Assembly: GCA_024516035.1 (NCBI GenBank)
Contig: CM044959.1
Location: 10,579,088 to 10,643,087, forward strand
DNA length: 64,000 bases
Direction: 5' to 3'
Source: Bactericera cockerelli
Taxonomy: Eukaryota; Arthropoda; Insecta; Hemiptera; Triozidae
Part shown: positions 38,512 through 49,019 of the stretch, piece by piece
How positions within the stretch are numbered: position 1 is the first letter of the stretch
How the letters are laid out: each line of letters opens with the position of its first letter
Translations under genes and position numbers: made by a program
The notes under the pieces: model-generated
The model's database searches: none
Told to the model about the DNA's origin: nothing
The model's input: only the letters and a program-made list of their open reading frames with translations

Positions 38512-39130
38512 CCTTGTAACGCGCAAATCTCAGAAACTACTGAATGGATTTTGTACACATATACGAGACGTAGATGGTCCCATTTTAAATTCATCGACTT
38601 CGCATTAGCGATTTTTGGTGGTAGAGACCATGCGCCTGACCACTAACTTTTTACTTATACGCTTATATCTCGTGAACGATATACCTGATTTTGATGAAAT
38701 TTGTATGTATATGAGAATTAGCGTTTTACATAGTGCATTGATAATTATTTTTTTTAAATAAAATATGATTGAGCTCTGATATTTAATAAAAGATAAAACC
38801 CAAAAATGTAGACAAAAAAGTGGAAAAATAAGGTCTACGACTTGCCGATACATAACTTTTTGTAGCATCTAGAATGTACAAAAAACGGTATTCTACCATT
38901 TGAAATTTGAAGAAAATCGGTTAAACTGTTTTGGAGATACAAGTGGTTTAGTATAATGTATATATTCGGACTCATCAGTTAGACATAGCTCCCATTATAA
39001 AGTCTAAATATTTTTTTTTAATCTCGAAATTGGCCAGTGTATACAATGTGAACCAATCACGAGGAAGTATTGTGTCCACAATTGGCTGTGTATTTTTTTT
39101 CTTCAAGAGATAGAAAAATGCAGCTTAAAA

Positions 39131-39589
39131 CACGAAATAAATAATTAAAACAATTACACATCTCTCATCTGGGTTGCGAAACATCGCATCGGCAACCAGT
39201 CAGGTATAAAGTACCGATATATCGATTACACCAACCGCGACCCCTCTGCATTCTACATGCAACAACTAGATGGTCAATCCATAATATTAGGAGTACATAA
39301 ATATACGTCTGATCCATAGATAGTGAATTGTTGTAGTAGGTTTTAGTTTTAGTCATACTAAGATCAGACTTGTCCAAACCGTGCGATCACACGGGTGGTT
39401 AAGGCGCTAGACTGGTCACCAATGGTTATGTCGGCCAGGACAAGCGGGACTGCTTTTTATGCTTATCAAGTTAAGATATACATCTTATTCCTAATTTTCA
39501 TATTTGTTCAAGCTTTTATTATATTTTAAACACCACTATTTTAAAAAGCCCTACGCATCGATAACGGTTAGTTCTGTCCGTTAGGATTT
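39131..39589. other. Unassigned stretch
   Basis: No gene. 39,380-39,460 has a tRNA-like GGTGGTTAAGGCGCTAGACT but no matching box B, so it is a fragment at most. Confidence 0.35.
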
Positions 39590-39692
39590 AAGGGCCACAT
39601 TAAGAAAATGGATTAAATCCAAGCGAAGCCGGCACGCTCTCAAGTCGGAGTTTCAACCAATCACAGCGCTTTATAACCCGATTTGAGAGATA

Positions 39693-39855
39693 GTCTGGCT
39701 GGGGGACTATAAATAGGGAGTAGACCAGCATTGGCTTGGTTCTGGGGGCCCTTATCTATTATTAGCTTCCTTGTAAAGACAGTGGTAGAAGTGCTGAGTC
39801 ATTCCTCCACTGTCTGGCTACCATCGATGGTTCACGATGACGCCACCCTATGATG
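39693..39855 (+). repeat. Dispersed repeat G with TATA-like motif and hairpin
   Basis: AGTCTGGCTGGGGGACTATAA starts the repeat; CCAGCATTGGCTTGG and a 9-bp stem AGACAGTGG / CCACTGTCT follow. A copy lies in reverse at 53,546-53,703. TATAAATAG sits about 45 bp after the CCAAT in the host element. Class unknown. Confidence 0.7.
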
Positions 39856-39869
39856 ATGAATCCTGTTTT

Positions 39870-40245
39870 CAGTAGTCACCGTGGCAGAGTGAGTTAGCGC
39901 GCTCGACATTGCACGCATGGTGGACCTGGATTCGATTCCCAGCGGGGTAGGATTTTTTCTGCTCTGTACTTGGATGTTCGGGGTGCACTCATACCTCGTG
40001 AGGAAAAATGAGTAGCTGCTGTGATGTGAAGCAGCGACCAGTGGCGGAATCATAGGTAAAAAAAAATAATACAAGATATTGTAAATTAAAGTGGTAAAGT
40101 CCTATGATTCTGCGCTACCCTAACTGTTGGCATAATGGGACTACCTGTCTTGCGCTGACAGTCTAAATAAAGCACTACTTATACTTATACCCACTAAAAT
40201 TGTGACATAATAACACAAAGAACAAACATTATAATTATTATTATT
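39870..40245 (+). mobile_element. SINE family C, full length, 10-bp target duplication
   Basis: Head AGTAGTCACCGTGGCAGAG, box B ATTCGATTCCC, body and a (TTA)n tail, flanked by ATCCTGTTTT at 39,860-39,869 and 40,246-40,255. A 70-bp retroposon tail (next entry) was later inserted into it. Confidence 0.9.
40126..40195 (+). mobile_element. Short retroposon 3' end (repeat I)
   Basis: AACTGTTGGCATAATGGGAC, then CTGACAGTCTAAATAAAGC and an ACTTATACTTATA tail, possibly flanked by TACCC. It interrupts SINE C between GCTACCC and ACTAAAATTG. A reverse copy is at 63,880-63,955. Its first part resembles the family B 3' end (CTGCTGGAATAATGGGACT). Confidence 0.75.
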
Positions 40246-40269
40246 ATCCTGTTTTATAATATTCGGCCC

Positions 40270-40600
40270 TTAGATTGACAAGACAAACTTTGCTCCATAC
40301 TCCGGCGGTCCGGCCATCACTCCACAGCGACACCGCTGGCCATCACTCCACAACTGGACAGCTCTGAGAGGGAGGAGAAAAAGAACCAGAAGATGTCCTT
40401 GGCTCCTGCTCCGATTATTCACATCCATGATCAAGACTACGACCTGGCGTGCTTTGTTTACCCAGGCACTCTCCTGACTGCCATTATCCCCATCAATACC
40501 AAACAGAAATCGATCTGATAACGATCCCGTCGGATCACAATGGACGCTCGACACAAGGCAGTTATGAGTGTGCTGTTTCGTATTCATTTTACTTTCAGTC
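40270..40600. other. Unique, exon-like segment, strand unresolved
   Basis: GC-richer than its surroundings and not seen elsewhere. The plus strand has an open frame ending at TGA (40,516-40,518) after a possible acceptor TGGACAG, coding EEKKNQKMSLAPAPIIH and DYDLACFVYPGTLLTAII. The minus strand has an open frame of 105 codons from an ATG with an AAA context (40,587). I do not recognise either protein. Confidence 0.25.
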
Positions 40601-40764
40601 CAATTTAATCAGGTGACACCGGTGTTGCCCGATGGAATTGGAAGACAATGGATTGCACGGGCCGCATGATGTAATGTCGGGCGAATGCAAAGTGTGGCAA
40701 CACTGGCTTTAGAAATGGTGTGCGACAAAATACAATGACACGTGTGTGGTCGATTATTATCAAA

Positions 40765-40945
40765 AGCTTTATTAGATTATAATACATATGTACAATACAA
40801 ATAAGTATTTTAAAAAATAAATAGAAAAATGGAAACAATATAGACAATAAAATAGAAAGAAATAAGATAAATACATACGAGTATATCCTAATAGTAAAGG
40901 GCGGGGTTATTGCCTATGGCAATCTCTTCCACCCAACCCTTGGGT
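40765..40945 (-). mobile_element. Retroposon family F
   Basis: The minus strand reads GGTTGGGTGGAAGAGATTGCC-ATA-GGCAAT, AACCCCGCCCTTTACTATTA, then an AT-rich body and an AATAAAGC tail end. Confidence 0.8.
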
Positions 40946-41165
40946 CGCATGGGATGTTAGTAATGATTTGAAGGTGAATATTGTTCAGGTGATGGTGCAT
41001 GTAAGGATGGTAGTGCTGATTCAGATTATTTCTTCTGTGCCGCCCTTGAAATAATTCCTACTTTTTATTCAAATTAATTATGTGTTTGGCTATTTGCACA
41101 GTATGCTGGAAAAAGAGGTTGTTTTCAATGCCTAGCTCGTACACAGTGATTATCTTTTTTCATTG

Positions 41166-41240
41166 TAAAAAAAAAAAATATTTGTACTGCACATATGTCC
41201 ATATTGTCCATTTATATCTAATAAAGTGTTGAATAATAAT
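41166..41240 (+). mobile_element. Retroposon family F, 3' end fragment
   Basis: TGTACTGCACATATGTCCAT to TCTAATAAAGTGTTGAATAA. Only the tail half is present. Confidence 0.65.
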
Positions 41241-42009
41241 AAAATTATCATTACACATTTCTAGAATAATTAAATCAAATTTCTAATAATTGGCGTGAGC
41301 GACTCTATGTATAAATCCCATTTTAGTCCTGTTTACATGGCAGCGGCCTCAAAACATTTTCCCACCGGCCGCGACGGCCGCACCCGGTTATAAGAACTTT
41401 TATTTATGCGGCATCTGGACTTGTAACTTGGAGATCGGTGGTTCGAGATAACATTTAAAAAATTATCTATCATATCTATATTTACGAAGAACATTTATTT
41501 TGTACACGCCGCTTTCTCAGAATACCAAAATAAATAATTTCATCATTATTATTATTATTTGCTGTTATTGCAATTAGTTGAACTTTATTGAACGTCGAGA
41601 AATTCCACGGGAAGATTTTGCTAACAAGAATCTACACGTGAATGCCAACTTTAATCTTAACACACACTATTTAAGTCAGCCTGGCATCAGCTTAAACTGT
41701 CCAGTGGTACAAAGACTCGAGGAATATCCAGAGAAGTTCCTCTAAGCTCTTTGGTGGTCAATAAACTTGAGAAGAAAAAAAAATCCGTTCAGAAGTTTCT
41801 GAGATTTGCGCGTTACAAGGCATGTATTTAACAGACAGACAGACACAAAACCAAAGTTCCTCAGGAGGTTATGAAACGTCCAGAAATATGAAAAAAAAAA
41901 TATGAACATTTTTTTTTACATACAAAACCAACACAATACTTCCGATTTCTAACATTAGAAATTTATAGGAAGTAATACTGAGTACTTATAATTATGTAGA
42001 GGTTTAATT
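41241..42009. other. Mixed repeat fragments
   Basis: A short SINE D head remnant at 41,408-41,452 (GGACTTGTAACTTGGAGATC) and a reverse copy of repeat H at 41,795-41,970. No gene seen. Confidence 0.5.
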
Positions 42010-42148
42010 GTGCACTGGTACTCAAGTGGTTAACTGTGGGTTCGAATCCCATCCAACGCACGAATTTTTCCTCATTAATTTGAGTTTGTGACATAATATG
42101 ACTCTGAGGGTTAGGTGGTAGAAAATGCTTTGAGCATTATTATTATTG
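42010..42148 (+). mobile_element. SINE family A, internally deleted
   Basis: Head GTGCACTGGTACTCAAGTGG joins directly to GTGGGTTCGAATCCC, skipping the middle of the tRNA-like part; the hairpin is present, ending AGCATTATTATTATT. Confidence 0.8.
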
Positions 42149-42229
42149 TTTTTTAGTCTTTTACTTGAAGTTTAGCATGCCTATCAGGAGAGTGTTCTTC
42201 AAAGCTATTTAATGGTCAAAGGACTTATA

Positions 42230-42330
42230 CAGTAGAACCTGATGGATATGAGAACAATTTCTAGGTCAAATTTACCTCTTTATAAGGGAAAATAACCTCT
42301 CTATAAGAGAAACCTGAATAAAATAAAATA
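42230..42330 (+). mobile_element. Pogo/Tigger-like miniature element fragment
   Basis: CAGTAGAACCTGATGGATAT followed by TTTACCTCTTTATAAGGGAA. The CAGTAGAACCT end and the AGAGGTTAT-type inside resemble pogo-group elements. Confidence 0.5.
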
Positions 42331-43252
42331 AAATTCTGCGGCCGCAGGACCGCAAATATTAGTCGCAAGCGCCGCTCCTTTGAATTGGTTAAGATGCAAA
42401 AAAAGTGTGGAACAGAATTTTCTTAAAATAAAAAAATAATAGGGGTCTATTCTAATAATTTTTTTGATATCTTGAATTTTTTGGACCTCGGCCCAAATTT
42501 ACCTGTATTTTGGGGGGGACCCGTTTTGATTAACTTTTTTATTATTCATCCTAGATGGGGGTTGTGACATATCAAATTCATTGATTTTGAGGTACCGATC
42601 ACGAATTTGGCATTGATTTTTAGCCATCTGTTACCGTTGAGTCACCAGTCGTGTGTCGTGTGATGTTTACACCAGTTATTTTTTATATAAAGAGATAATA
42701 ACTAAATACAAGAAATCTCATGCACATAAGCCTGATTAATTCGCACACATCTATACTATTGGAAATGGCACAACACAGATAGTTTGAAAATTTATCTATC
42801 AGCTTCTTTCTTGCTTTGTGTAGGTGCCGAGAAGTTATGTGCAAATTCACAACAGCATGTTATACGTACATAGATATAGGAAACGTAGGATATATGTAGG
42901 TATTCGTAAATATATATTTAGACGTATGCCTACATATTTATGTATATTGAATGGGGCTATACAACTTAGAGTCAACCAGATGCATTATTATTACGTTGCT
43001 ATTATCTGAATTCTGAAGTATATATGTATACCTAGAAATCGGAAAGGTCATTAAGTGTTTCTCAAACTAATAAAATACATACCCGTAGATCTTATTTAAA
43101 CATATAATCTTTTTGGGTTTTGAAAAATAGCAATGCTGGCTGCATTCCCCCACGTGGTTCAGGACGAGCCTACTTTGAAATAATGTTGGCTGGAGACCAT
43201 CACTCACCCCTCCAGTTGTAGCCAAGCTGGCTACAACAACAACAACAGTAAA
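42331..43252. other. AT-rich, no gene seen
   Basis: Contains TATA/ATATAT-rich DNA around 42,830-43,080 and a CAACAACAACAACA run near 43,230. No supported feature. Confidence 0.4.
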
Positions 43253-43351
43253 GTCCAGAGCGGAAAAAATGGGGATCGAGCCCTAGGGGGAAAAAAAGGT
43301 TACATTGCGTGTAATGGCCAGTGCACTAACTCACTCGGCCAAGGTGACTAT
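43253..43351 (-). mobile_element. SINE family C head fragment
   Basis: Minus strand: TAGTCACCTTGGCCGAGTGA, then a damaged box B. Only the head and start of the body remain. Confidence 0.7.
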
Positions 43352-43475
43352 TTCATAATAAATCCCCGGAAATTTGCAAATGAAATATTCCCAACAGCGT
43401 CGATGGCGGGTTGAATGCACCGGTTCTCGCAGGATCACCCAAGTCAAGCAACGTCCAGCTATTATTACTAAAGAG

Positions 43476-43674
43476 TAATAATAATAATACTCTTAAGTGG
43501 AAGGTAACTACCATGCGAGGTGAATGCTCAAAGCATTTTCTACCACCGAACGCTCAGAATATTATTATTATGAAAAGTAATGAGGGAAAATTCATGGATT
43601 GCGTGGGATTCGAATCAACGGTTTCCTACGCTATCTGGATTACTAGCGCCTTAACCATTTGACTACCAGTGCAC
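43476..43674 (-). mobile_element. SINE family A
   Basis: Minus-strand copy from the (TTA)n tail to the head ending CCAGTGCAC, with several substitutions. Confidence 0.85.
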
Positions 43675-43717
43675 GATGAGATATAGAAAAACAAAAAACA
43701 TAATTATTTGTGTTGAT

Positions 43718-43856
43718 CACAATCGTGACAATATCACAACTACTCAAACTCGTTTTACTAAAAATTTGCTCAACTTGAGACTTGAACCACCAACCTCCGA
43801 TTACAAGTGCGCCGGCTTATCGATCAAGCTACTGAGGTCGGAAGAGAAAACACATA
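43718..43856 (-). mobile_element. SINE family D, 3' truncated
   Basis: Minus strand: CCGACCTCAGTAGCTTGATC, box B GTGGTTCAAGTCTC and the linker with AGTAGTTGTGATATTGTC. Confidence 0.8.
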
Positions 43857-44278
43857 TTTAACAACCACTTTCATATTTCAATATTCATAGAAATTCTCCG
43901 GTAATGCCTCCAGGATCGTTTCTTCCAATGACAGATCGGACCTCTTGATAGGAGAACCAACTGATCACACATCTCGGTACCCAGAGGTCTAAGGTCCTGT
44001 GATAGCCAATGTCGGACCTATGTATATAATCTGGCGTTATCTAACACAGGACAGGTTCGGATGATCAGGGAGCAAGAGGATCGCGGGAGAAAGCACTAGA
44101 GATGTACGCACAATGGTTGCCATAGCAACGTATTGATCACATTTGAGCCAGAGGGCAGAGATGTTGAAAAACAGGTACGGAGTTGAAAGTGTCTTCAGAA
44201 CACCGTGAACAATATCTTACAATATCTCACATAATGTATCTGATGTCAGTAAAAGCGAGGAATACATAATTATGTACA

Positions 44279-44573
44279 CAGTCAAACCTGCATATAAGAA
44301 AGAGAATAATAAAACTCTTTATTGGAAGGTAACCACCAGGCGAGGTTAATGCTTAAAGCATTTTCTACCACCTAAACCTCAGAGTCTTATTATTATGTGG
44401 TCATACCTCAAATATAAAGGTTAACTTCCAATAAAGAGTATTAATATCATTGCTGATCAGGATCTCATCTCGAGAGTGTGAAGCACTCCCAAAAGAATGT
44501 TATTATTATTAGTTTTATTATAGAGAGGTAAATAGGAATTTGAAATTGTTCTTTTATATCCAGGCTCGACTAT
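44279..44573. mobile_element. Pogo/Tigger-like miniature element with a SINE A inside
   Basis: Inverted ends CAGTCAAACCTGCATATAAG and the complement of CTTTTATATCCAGGCTCGAC, with TA at the border. A truncated minus-strand SINE A occupies 44,306-44,425. The remaining interior matches the fragment at 42,230 (TAGAGAGGTAAATAGGAATT). Confidence 0.65.
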
Positions 44574-44734
44574 AATACGTCGACATTATAGTGGAACACA
44601 AGCCGCATTGATAGACAGCCCTTGCGACTTCCCGCAGATAGCTGTGAGTGATTTAGATGTTTACGTGGGCAACGACAAATTTAATCTGGACGGCTCAAAG
44701 TGAAACATCCAGATTTGCTAAAAAAAAATTACTG

Positions 44735-45135
44735 GTGTCACCTATTTTACTTCCTAAAATTTCTAATATTAGAAATCGGAAATATTGTTTTCGTTTTTGT
44801 AAAAAAATATATATTTTGCTCTGATTTCAGAGGGCAGCGATGTTGAATTTCTAATGTTTCAGAAAATCCAAAAATTTAAACAAAAAAGTGTAAAAATAAG
44901 GTTTACGACTTACCCATACACAATTTTTTTTGTAGAATACAGAATATAGGAAAAATGGAAATCTACCATTTAAAACAAATTTGTTCTAACAAATTTGAAG
45001 AACAGGTTAAGAGGTTTTGGAAATACAAGTGATTTAGTATAAAATCTCAAAATTGCAACGTGTGTACAGTATGAAACAATCACGAGGAAGTATTGTGTCC
45101 ACAATAAATTGGCAGTGTATTTTTTATTTTTGAGA
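44735..45135 (+). repeat. Dispersed repeat H, internally deleted copy
   Basis: TTTCTAATATTAGAAATCGG at the left and AATCACGAGGAAGTATTGTG at the right match the copy that hosts BEL/Pao element 2. Confidence 0.7.
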
Positions 45136-45984
45136 TGCTGTGAGTGGTTTCTTCTTTCATTTAAAATTTTGACATCATGTTTAATTTTTGGTCCTCAGTG
45201 TCTGACACCATGCTGTGACGATGATAAGAGAGAAATCAAGGTGAGAAAGATTTTTGGCAACTAAATGGTCAGTATGGTCACTCCTCTGGTATGACACCTG
45301 TTGTCACTGTCAAAAAAAAGAGCTTAACTTTTCTTTTCAAGATTTCAGAGCTGCCAAAAATTAGGAGCCTAAAATGGAGATCGGACATATCTCCATTTAG
45401 ATGCTGAGTGGGAATGACAAGTACGAGGTAAATATTAATGGACTCGTGTAGACAAGGAAGTCTGCTTTAAATATAATTCTGTTAAATAAAACTTACCACT
45501 TTGGTGGTGAAAATTGTTTCATATATAATAAAATAATTCTGCTGTGGGGATTCAACAAACACCAAAATCAAGCGCAAAATAAATAAATTTAATTTTAAAG
45601 AAAAAACAAGACTCTAACACTTTTTAAGTAAAATAATAAGTGAAAGGAGATGGCACATTCAATACACCAGTTCTCAATACACCAGTTGAACCTAAAAAAA
45701 AAAAAAACAAACAAGCAAATGATCGCAATAGAGAGGACTGACTTAAAATGTCTTTAAATATCTACCCAATATGGTATCCAACATCCAATAGGATGGTACC
45801 GATAGTATCTAAAATGGAAATGACTTAATTTCTAATTGATATGCCAATTAAAAGTGACCCTAAAAAAATAGCCTCAAATATACAGAAACACACAGGGATA
45901 AATATAACCCAAGGAAAGGTTGTTTACAAAACCTAGGCATTGCCTCCATTATCTTTTCTTTTTCAGGGATCCTAATTTAGAAGT
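45136..45984. other. No feature seen
   Basis: AT-rich with no recognisable gene or repeat. Confidence 0.35.
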
Positions 45985-46141
45985 GGGACCAAATTATGAA
46001 ATAGGATTAAAGTTAAGATAAGCCAAACATGGCCTCATCAGATCAGAATTTCAACCAATCACAGCGCACTAAAGCCCAAGTTGAGGGAAAGTCTGACTTA
46101 TCTTAAATTTTATTTAACCCTGTTTTATATAATTCGGCCCT
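45985..46141. mobile_element. GGGCC-ended miniature element N1
   Basis: Left end GGGACCAAATTATGAAATAG and right end complementary (TATAATTCGGCCC), with subterminal TTAAGATAAG pairing TTATCTTAA. The inside has TTTCAACCAATCACAGCGC. About 157 bp, no ORF. Confidence 0.75.
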
Positions 46142-46183
46142 GTGGGTGTAACAAAAAGAGATCGAGTGACATTATTTTCTGTC

Positions 46184-46398
46184 GCGGTTGCTCAGTGGTA
46201 AAGGCGGCACTCTGTGAATCCAGAGATACCAGAGGTCGCGGGATCGAAACCCAGCCGGGACATGACAAGTTATCCTCCCATTTTGGATTTTTACCACATA
46301 ATAATACGTTTTTACCACATAATAATAGGGCTTACTACTGGAATAACTTAATAGTCCTAATCGCGGGCAGTATAAACTAGGCGATATTATTATTATAA
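46184..46398 (+). mobile_element. SINE family B, with a small internal duplication
   Basis: Head CGCGGTTGCTCAGTGGTAAAG, box B GGGATCGAAACCC. The segment TTTTTACCACATAATAATA occurs twice in tandem inside the body. Tail GGCGATATTATTATTA. Confidence 0.85.
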
Positions 46399-46559
46399 TA
46401 ATTTTACTCTATTTTATTTAATTTATTACCTTAGGTATTGTAAAACATTGTATTTTTCAAGTCAAATTTATGTACACTTAGCTATTTACTGCATTTTACT
46501 GCAAACTCTGTATTCAATATTTGTAAAAATTAAGTTCAAATAAATATATTCTTATCTTA

Positions 46560-46600
46560 TCTTATGTTATGTTATCTTATCTTATCTTATCTTATTATTA
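46560..46600 (+). repeat. TTATC/TTATG short tandem repeat
   Basis: (CTTAT)n microsatellite at the end of an AT-rich segment that looks like a retroposon tail. Confidence 0.8.
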
Positions 46601-46789
46601 TTTTAAACAAGGAAACCGAGATCGAGTTCTCTTCCCACTTGATTTCTCGGCTAGTCTGGGAATCGAACTGGCGGTGGCGTCTCGCTGGCCACCCCTGACT
46701 AGTGACCCACGGGGAGTGATTGACATAACGCGAGTCAGGAGCGTGTGGGATGACCCTGCGGTCGTAACGAACTCACCCTCTTCGGTGTC

Positions 46790-47500
46790 TAGGTCCTTGT
46801 TCAAGAAATCAAGAATCACTTTTAACCCATTGCATATACCATGGGTACCACATTTGCAAGACACTGGTATTGCCTGGGGTACCGGGGTTGCATATATGCT
46901 AGACACGTTTGAACCTTCTTGGGTACCATGTATAATTGTATAGCATATATGCAAGACAATTTGTCTAGCACATATGCTATACACGGTCCCTAGTGACAAG
47001 GAAATATGGGTTTTTTTGTCTGGGGGACAGCGTGTTGCGCATATGCTAGACAGGTGATTTTGAGGAAAATACCCTTGGTCCCCAGGGCAAGTTTCATAAA
47101 AATGGCTTGGTATTAGGCAATGGGTTAAGTCGGTTTCATACTGTGCGCCACATTTTGTTTTAAAACGTTTCACGGAAGTTTGTCTCGAAATTTGAATGCG
47201 AAGTGTTGCCAAGTAATGTTTCAGTCAGTGGAATTCGATCTTCTTATTCAAGACTCACTTTTAAGTCGGTTTCGTACTGTGCGCCACATTTTGTTTTAAA
47301 ACGTTTCACGGGAATTTGTCTCGAAATTTGAATGCGAAGTGTTGCCAAGTAATGTTTCAGTCAGTGGAATTCGATCTTCTTATTCAAGACTCACTTTTAA
47401 GTCGGTTTCGTACTGTGCGCCACATTTTGTTTCAAAAAGTTTCACGGGAGTTTCTCTCGAAATTTGAATGCGAAGTGTTTCAGTCAGTGGAATTCGATTT
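46790..47500 (+). repeat. 136-bp tandem array, split by a miniature element
   Basis: Units start AAGTCGGTTTC at 47,127, 47,263 and 47,399, and each contains CACATTTTGTTT, TTGAATGCGAAGTG and AGTCAGTGGAATTCGAT. The end of a further unit (CAAGAATCACTTTTAA) lies at 46,805-46,825, just before the inserted element. A diverged reverse relative is at 52,605-52,795. Confidence 0.9.
46822..47128. mobile_element. piggyBac-like miniature element at TTAA
   Basis: 299 bp starting CCCATTGC and ending GCAATGGG, flanked on both sides by TTAA. The inside holds several GCATATATGCTAGACA-like subterminal repeats. It splits the 136-bp array exactly at a TTAA present in each unit. No transposase. Confidence 0.85.
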
Positions 47501-47520
47501 TATTTGATTCTGAAGGAAGA

Positions 47521-47600
47521 GCACTGGTTGTCAAGTGGTTAAGGCGCTAGTCTCGTAGTCAGGTAGCGTAGGGATCCGTTAGCTAGAATTCCAGTGCATT
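47521..47600 (+). mobile_element. SINE family A head
   Basis: GCACTGGTTGTCAAGTGGTT to TTCCAGTGCAT; the body is lost. Confidence 0.75.
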
Positions 47601-47797
47601 CAATGTGCCATCGACACTGGATCCAGAATGATTGACAATGTGTTTTCTAGGAATAGGAAGTAAAAATGCAAAATGGAACCGATGTCACATCCCCCAAACA
47701 ACCCCGTTGTAGCCATTACAAATTATTATTATAAGACACTTTTATTACTATCATTTTTTCCTTATGAAGACGTATTTACCTATGTTAGTGTCTATAG

Positions 47798-47960
47798 TAA
47801 TAATAATAATACTCTTGAGTGGAACCTAACCCTCAGTATAATAGGTACATACTCAAATTAATGAGGAAAAATTCATGCACTGGGTGGGATTCGACCCAAC
47901 GGATCCCCACGCTACCAGGATTACCAGACTAGCGCGTTAACCACTTGACTACCAGTGCAC
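47798..47960 (-). mobile_element. SINE family A, lacking the hairpin
   Basis: Minus-strand copy; the stretch between the tail (ACTCTTGAGTGGAACCTAAC) and CTCAGTATAATAG has lost the conserved hairpin. The head is complete. Confidence 0.8.
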
Positions 47961-48147
47961 GATATGGCCATCTCTTCCATCCAACCCTCGCTCCTACCGT
48001 CAAGCGTCCAAGTTCCAAAAACAAAATATCACAGAAGAGGCCAGAGGACCACATTCTTGCCTCCATGTAACTTCCTAAATAATTTGATCCAGCCTCGAGC
48101 CACCTAAAAAATAACAGAATCATTGAATACTTGCACGGTAATAGTAC

Positions 48148-48148
<1 letters not shown>

Positions 48149-48184
<36 letters not shown>
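48149..48184. repeat. (AC)n microsatellite
   Basis: About 17 AC dinucleotides in a row. Confidence 0.95.
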
Positions 48185-48185
<1 letters not shown>

Positions 48186-48539
48186 ACAATCTAGTTTCCT
48201 CTGCTTATCAAGGTATTCAATCATAATCAAATAGTGTCCATGCCAGAACTCCCAGTGGTATCTACAAGAGAGAGATAGATAATTGCTTGCAAATTTAGTA
48301 CCATCGGGACGAGGTACACAAATTCGGCAAAGTACAAACAATACGATCACGGACTAGCGGGATCCGTCAAAGGGAGACGGGAGATAAATTTTTGAAGAGT
48401 GTGCAGTGTTCTAAGTGCGCGGACACAACGAGGACCCTGGCTTTATACCCTAGAGGCCTTAGAGTCTAGACCCTAGATCCTCGACCTTGAAGAAGAATAA
48501 TTTTATTTTTATTTATTTATAAACAATTGGATCAAGCTT

Positions 48540-48690
48540 TATTTACATTTTGAGAGAGAATGCCGAAGGCATTATCACCACCCTTGATCAGGCTTTGTTT
48601 ATATTTATTTCACCATGTTACCATGTTCATTGTATATATAAAAAAAAAATGTAAATAAAGCTTGGTCCAATTGTTTTTATAAAAAATTTT
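48540..48690 (+). mobile_element. Retroposon family J, plus copy of an inverted pair
   Basis: GAGAATGCC-GAA-GGCATT hairpin, ATCACCACCCTTGATCAGGC, AT-rich body and AAATAAAGCTTGGTCCAA. Confidence 0.85.
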
Positions 48691-48699
48691 TTATATACT

Positions 48700-48805
48700 A
48701 TGAACAATATGAACATGGTAATAAGTTAAGAAATAAATATAAACAAAGCCTGATCAAGGGTGGTGATAATGCCTTCGGCATTCTCTTCCACACCACACTT
48801 GGTTA
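48700..48805 (-). mobile_element. Retroposon family J, minus copy of an inverted pair
   Basis: Minus strand GTGGTGTGGAAGAGAATGCC, loop, GGCATTATCACCACCCTTG. It faces the previous copy head-to-head across about 25 bp, so the two could fold into a long hairpin. Confidence 0.85.
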
Positions 48806-49019
48806 CAGGAAACAAAAAGAGTTGGAAAAAAACATAGAAACTATTTACAATTGAAGTATATGAACAATTAAATGAATATTTATTTTTATACAAATATTCA
48901 TGCTGCCCACCATATGGTGCTGAATATGGGTATAGCAGGTTTGTGAGTTTCCTGAAAATGGAGGGTAACACCCCTGTCGTTATATGACCATGCAGTAGAA
49001 AGCGACGTTAAACCCTAAT

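Larger units (their letters stand above)
31150..39130 (+). repeat. Dispersed repeat H, interrupted by BEL/Pao element 2
   Basis: 31,150-31,306 and 38,517-39,130 become continuous when the retrotransposon and one target duplication are removed. Related pieces lie at 41,795-41,970, 44,735-45,135 and 57,605-57,765. Shared marks are a TTTCTAATATTAGAAA palindrome near one end and AATCACGAGGAAGTATTGTG at the other. No ORF; class unknown, possibly a non-autonomous DNA transposon. Confidence 0.65.
39590..40269. mobile_element. GGGCC-ended miniature element N2 with nested insertions
   Basis: The left end AAGGGCCACATTAAG and right end TATTCGGCCCTT form imperfect inverted ends. The inside has TTTCAACCAATCACAGCGC, shared with 45,985-46,141 and 59,873-60,035. 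Repeat G (39,693-39,855) and a SINE C copy (39,870-40,245) are nested inside. Confidence 0.65.

Noticed and set aside
44564..44703. Apparent terminal exon (acceptor TATATCCAG, then about 45 codons to a TGA)
   Set aside because: The acceptor-like sequence is the inverted end of a pogo-like miniature element, so the frame is best explained by chance.
46598..47212. 204-codon minus-strand ORF
   Set aside because: It runs across a miniature element and a tandem repeat, so it is not a gene.
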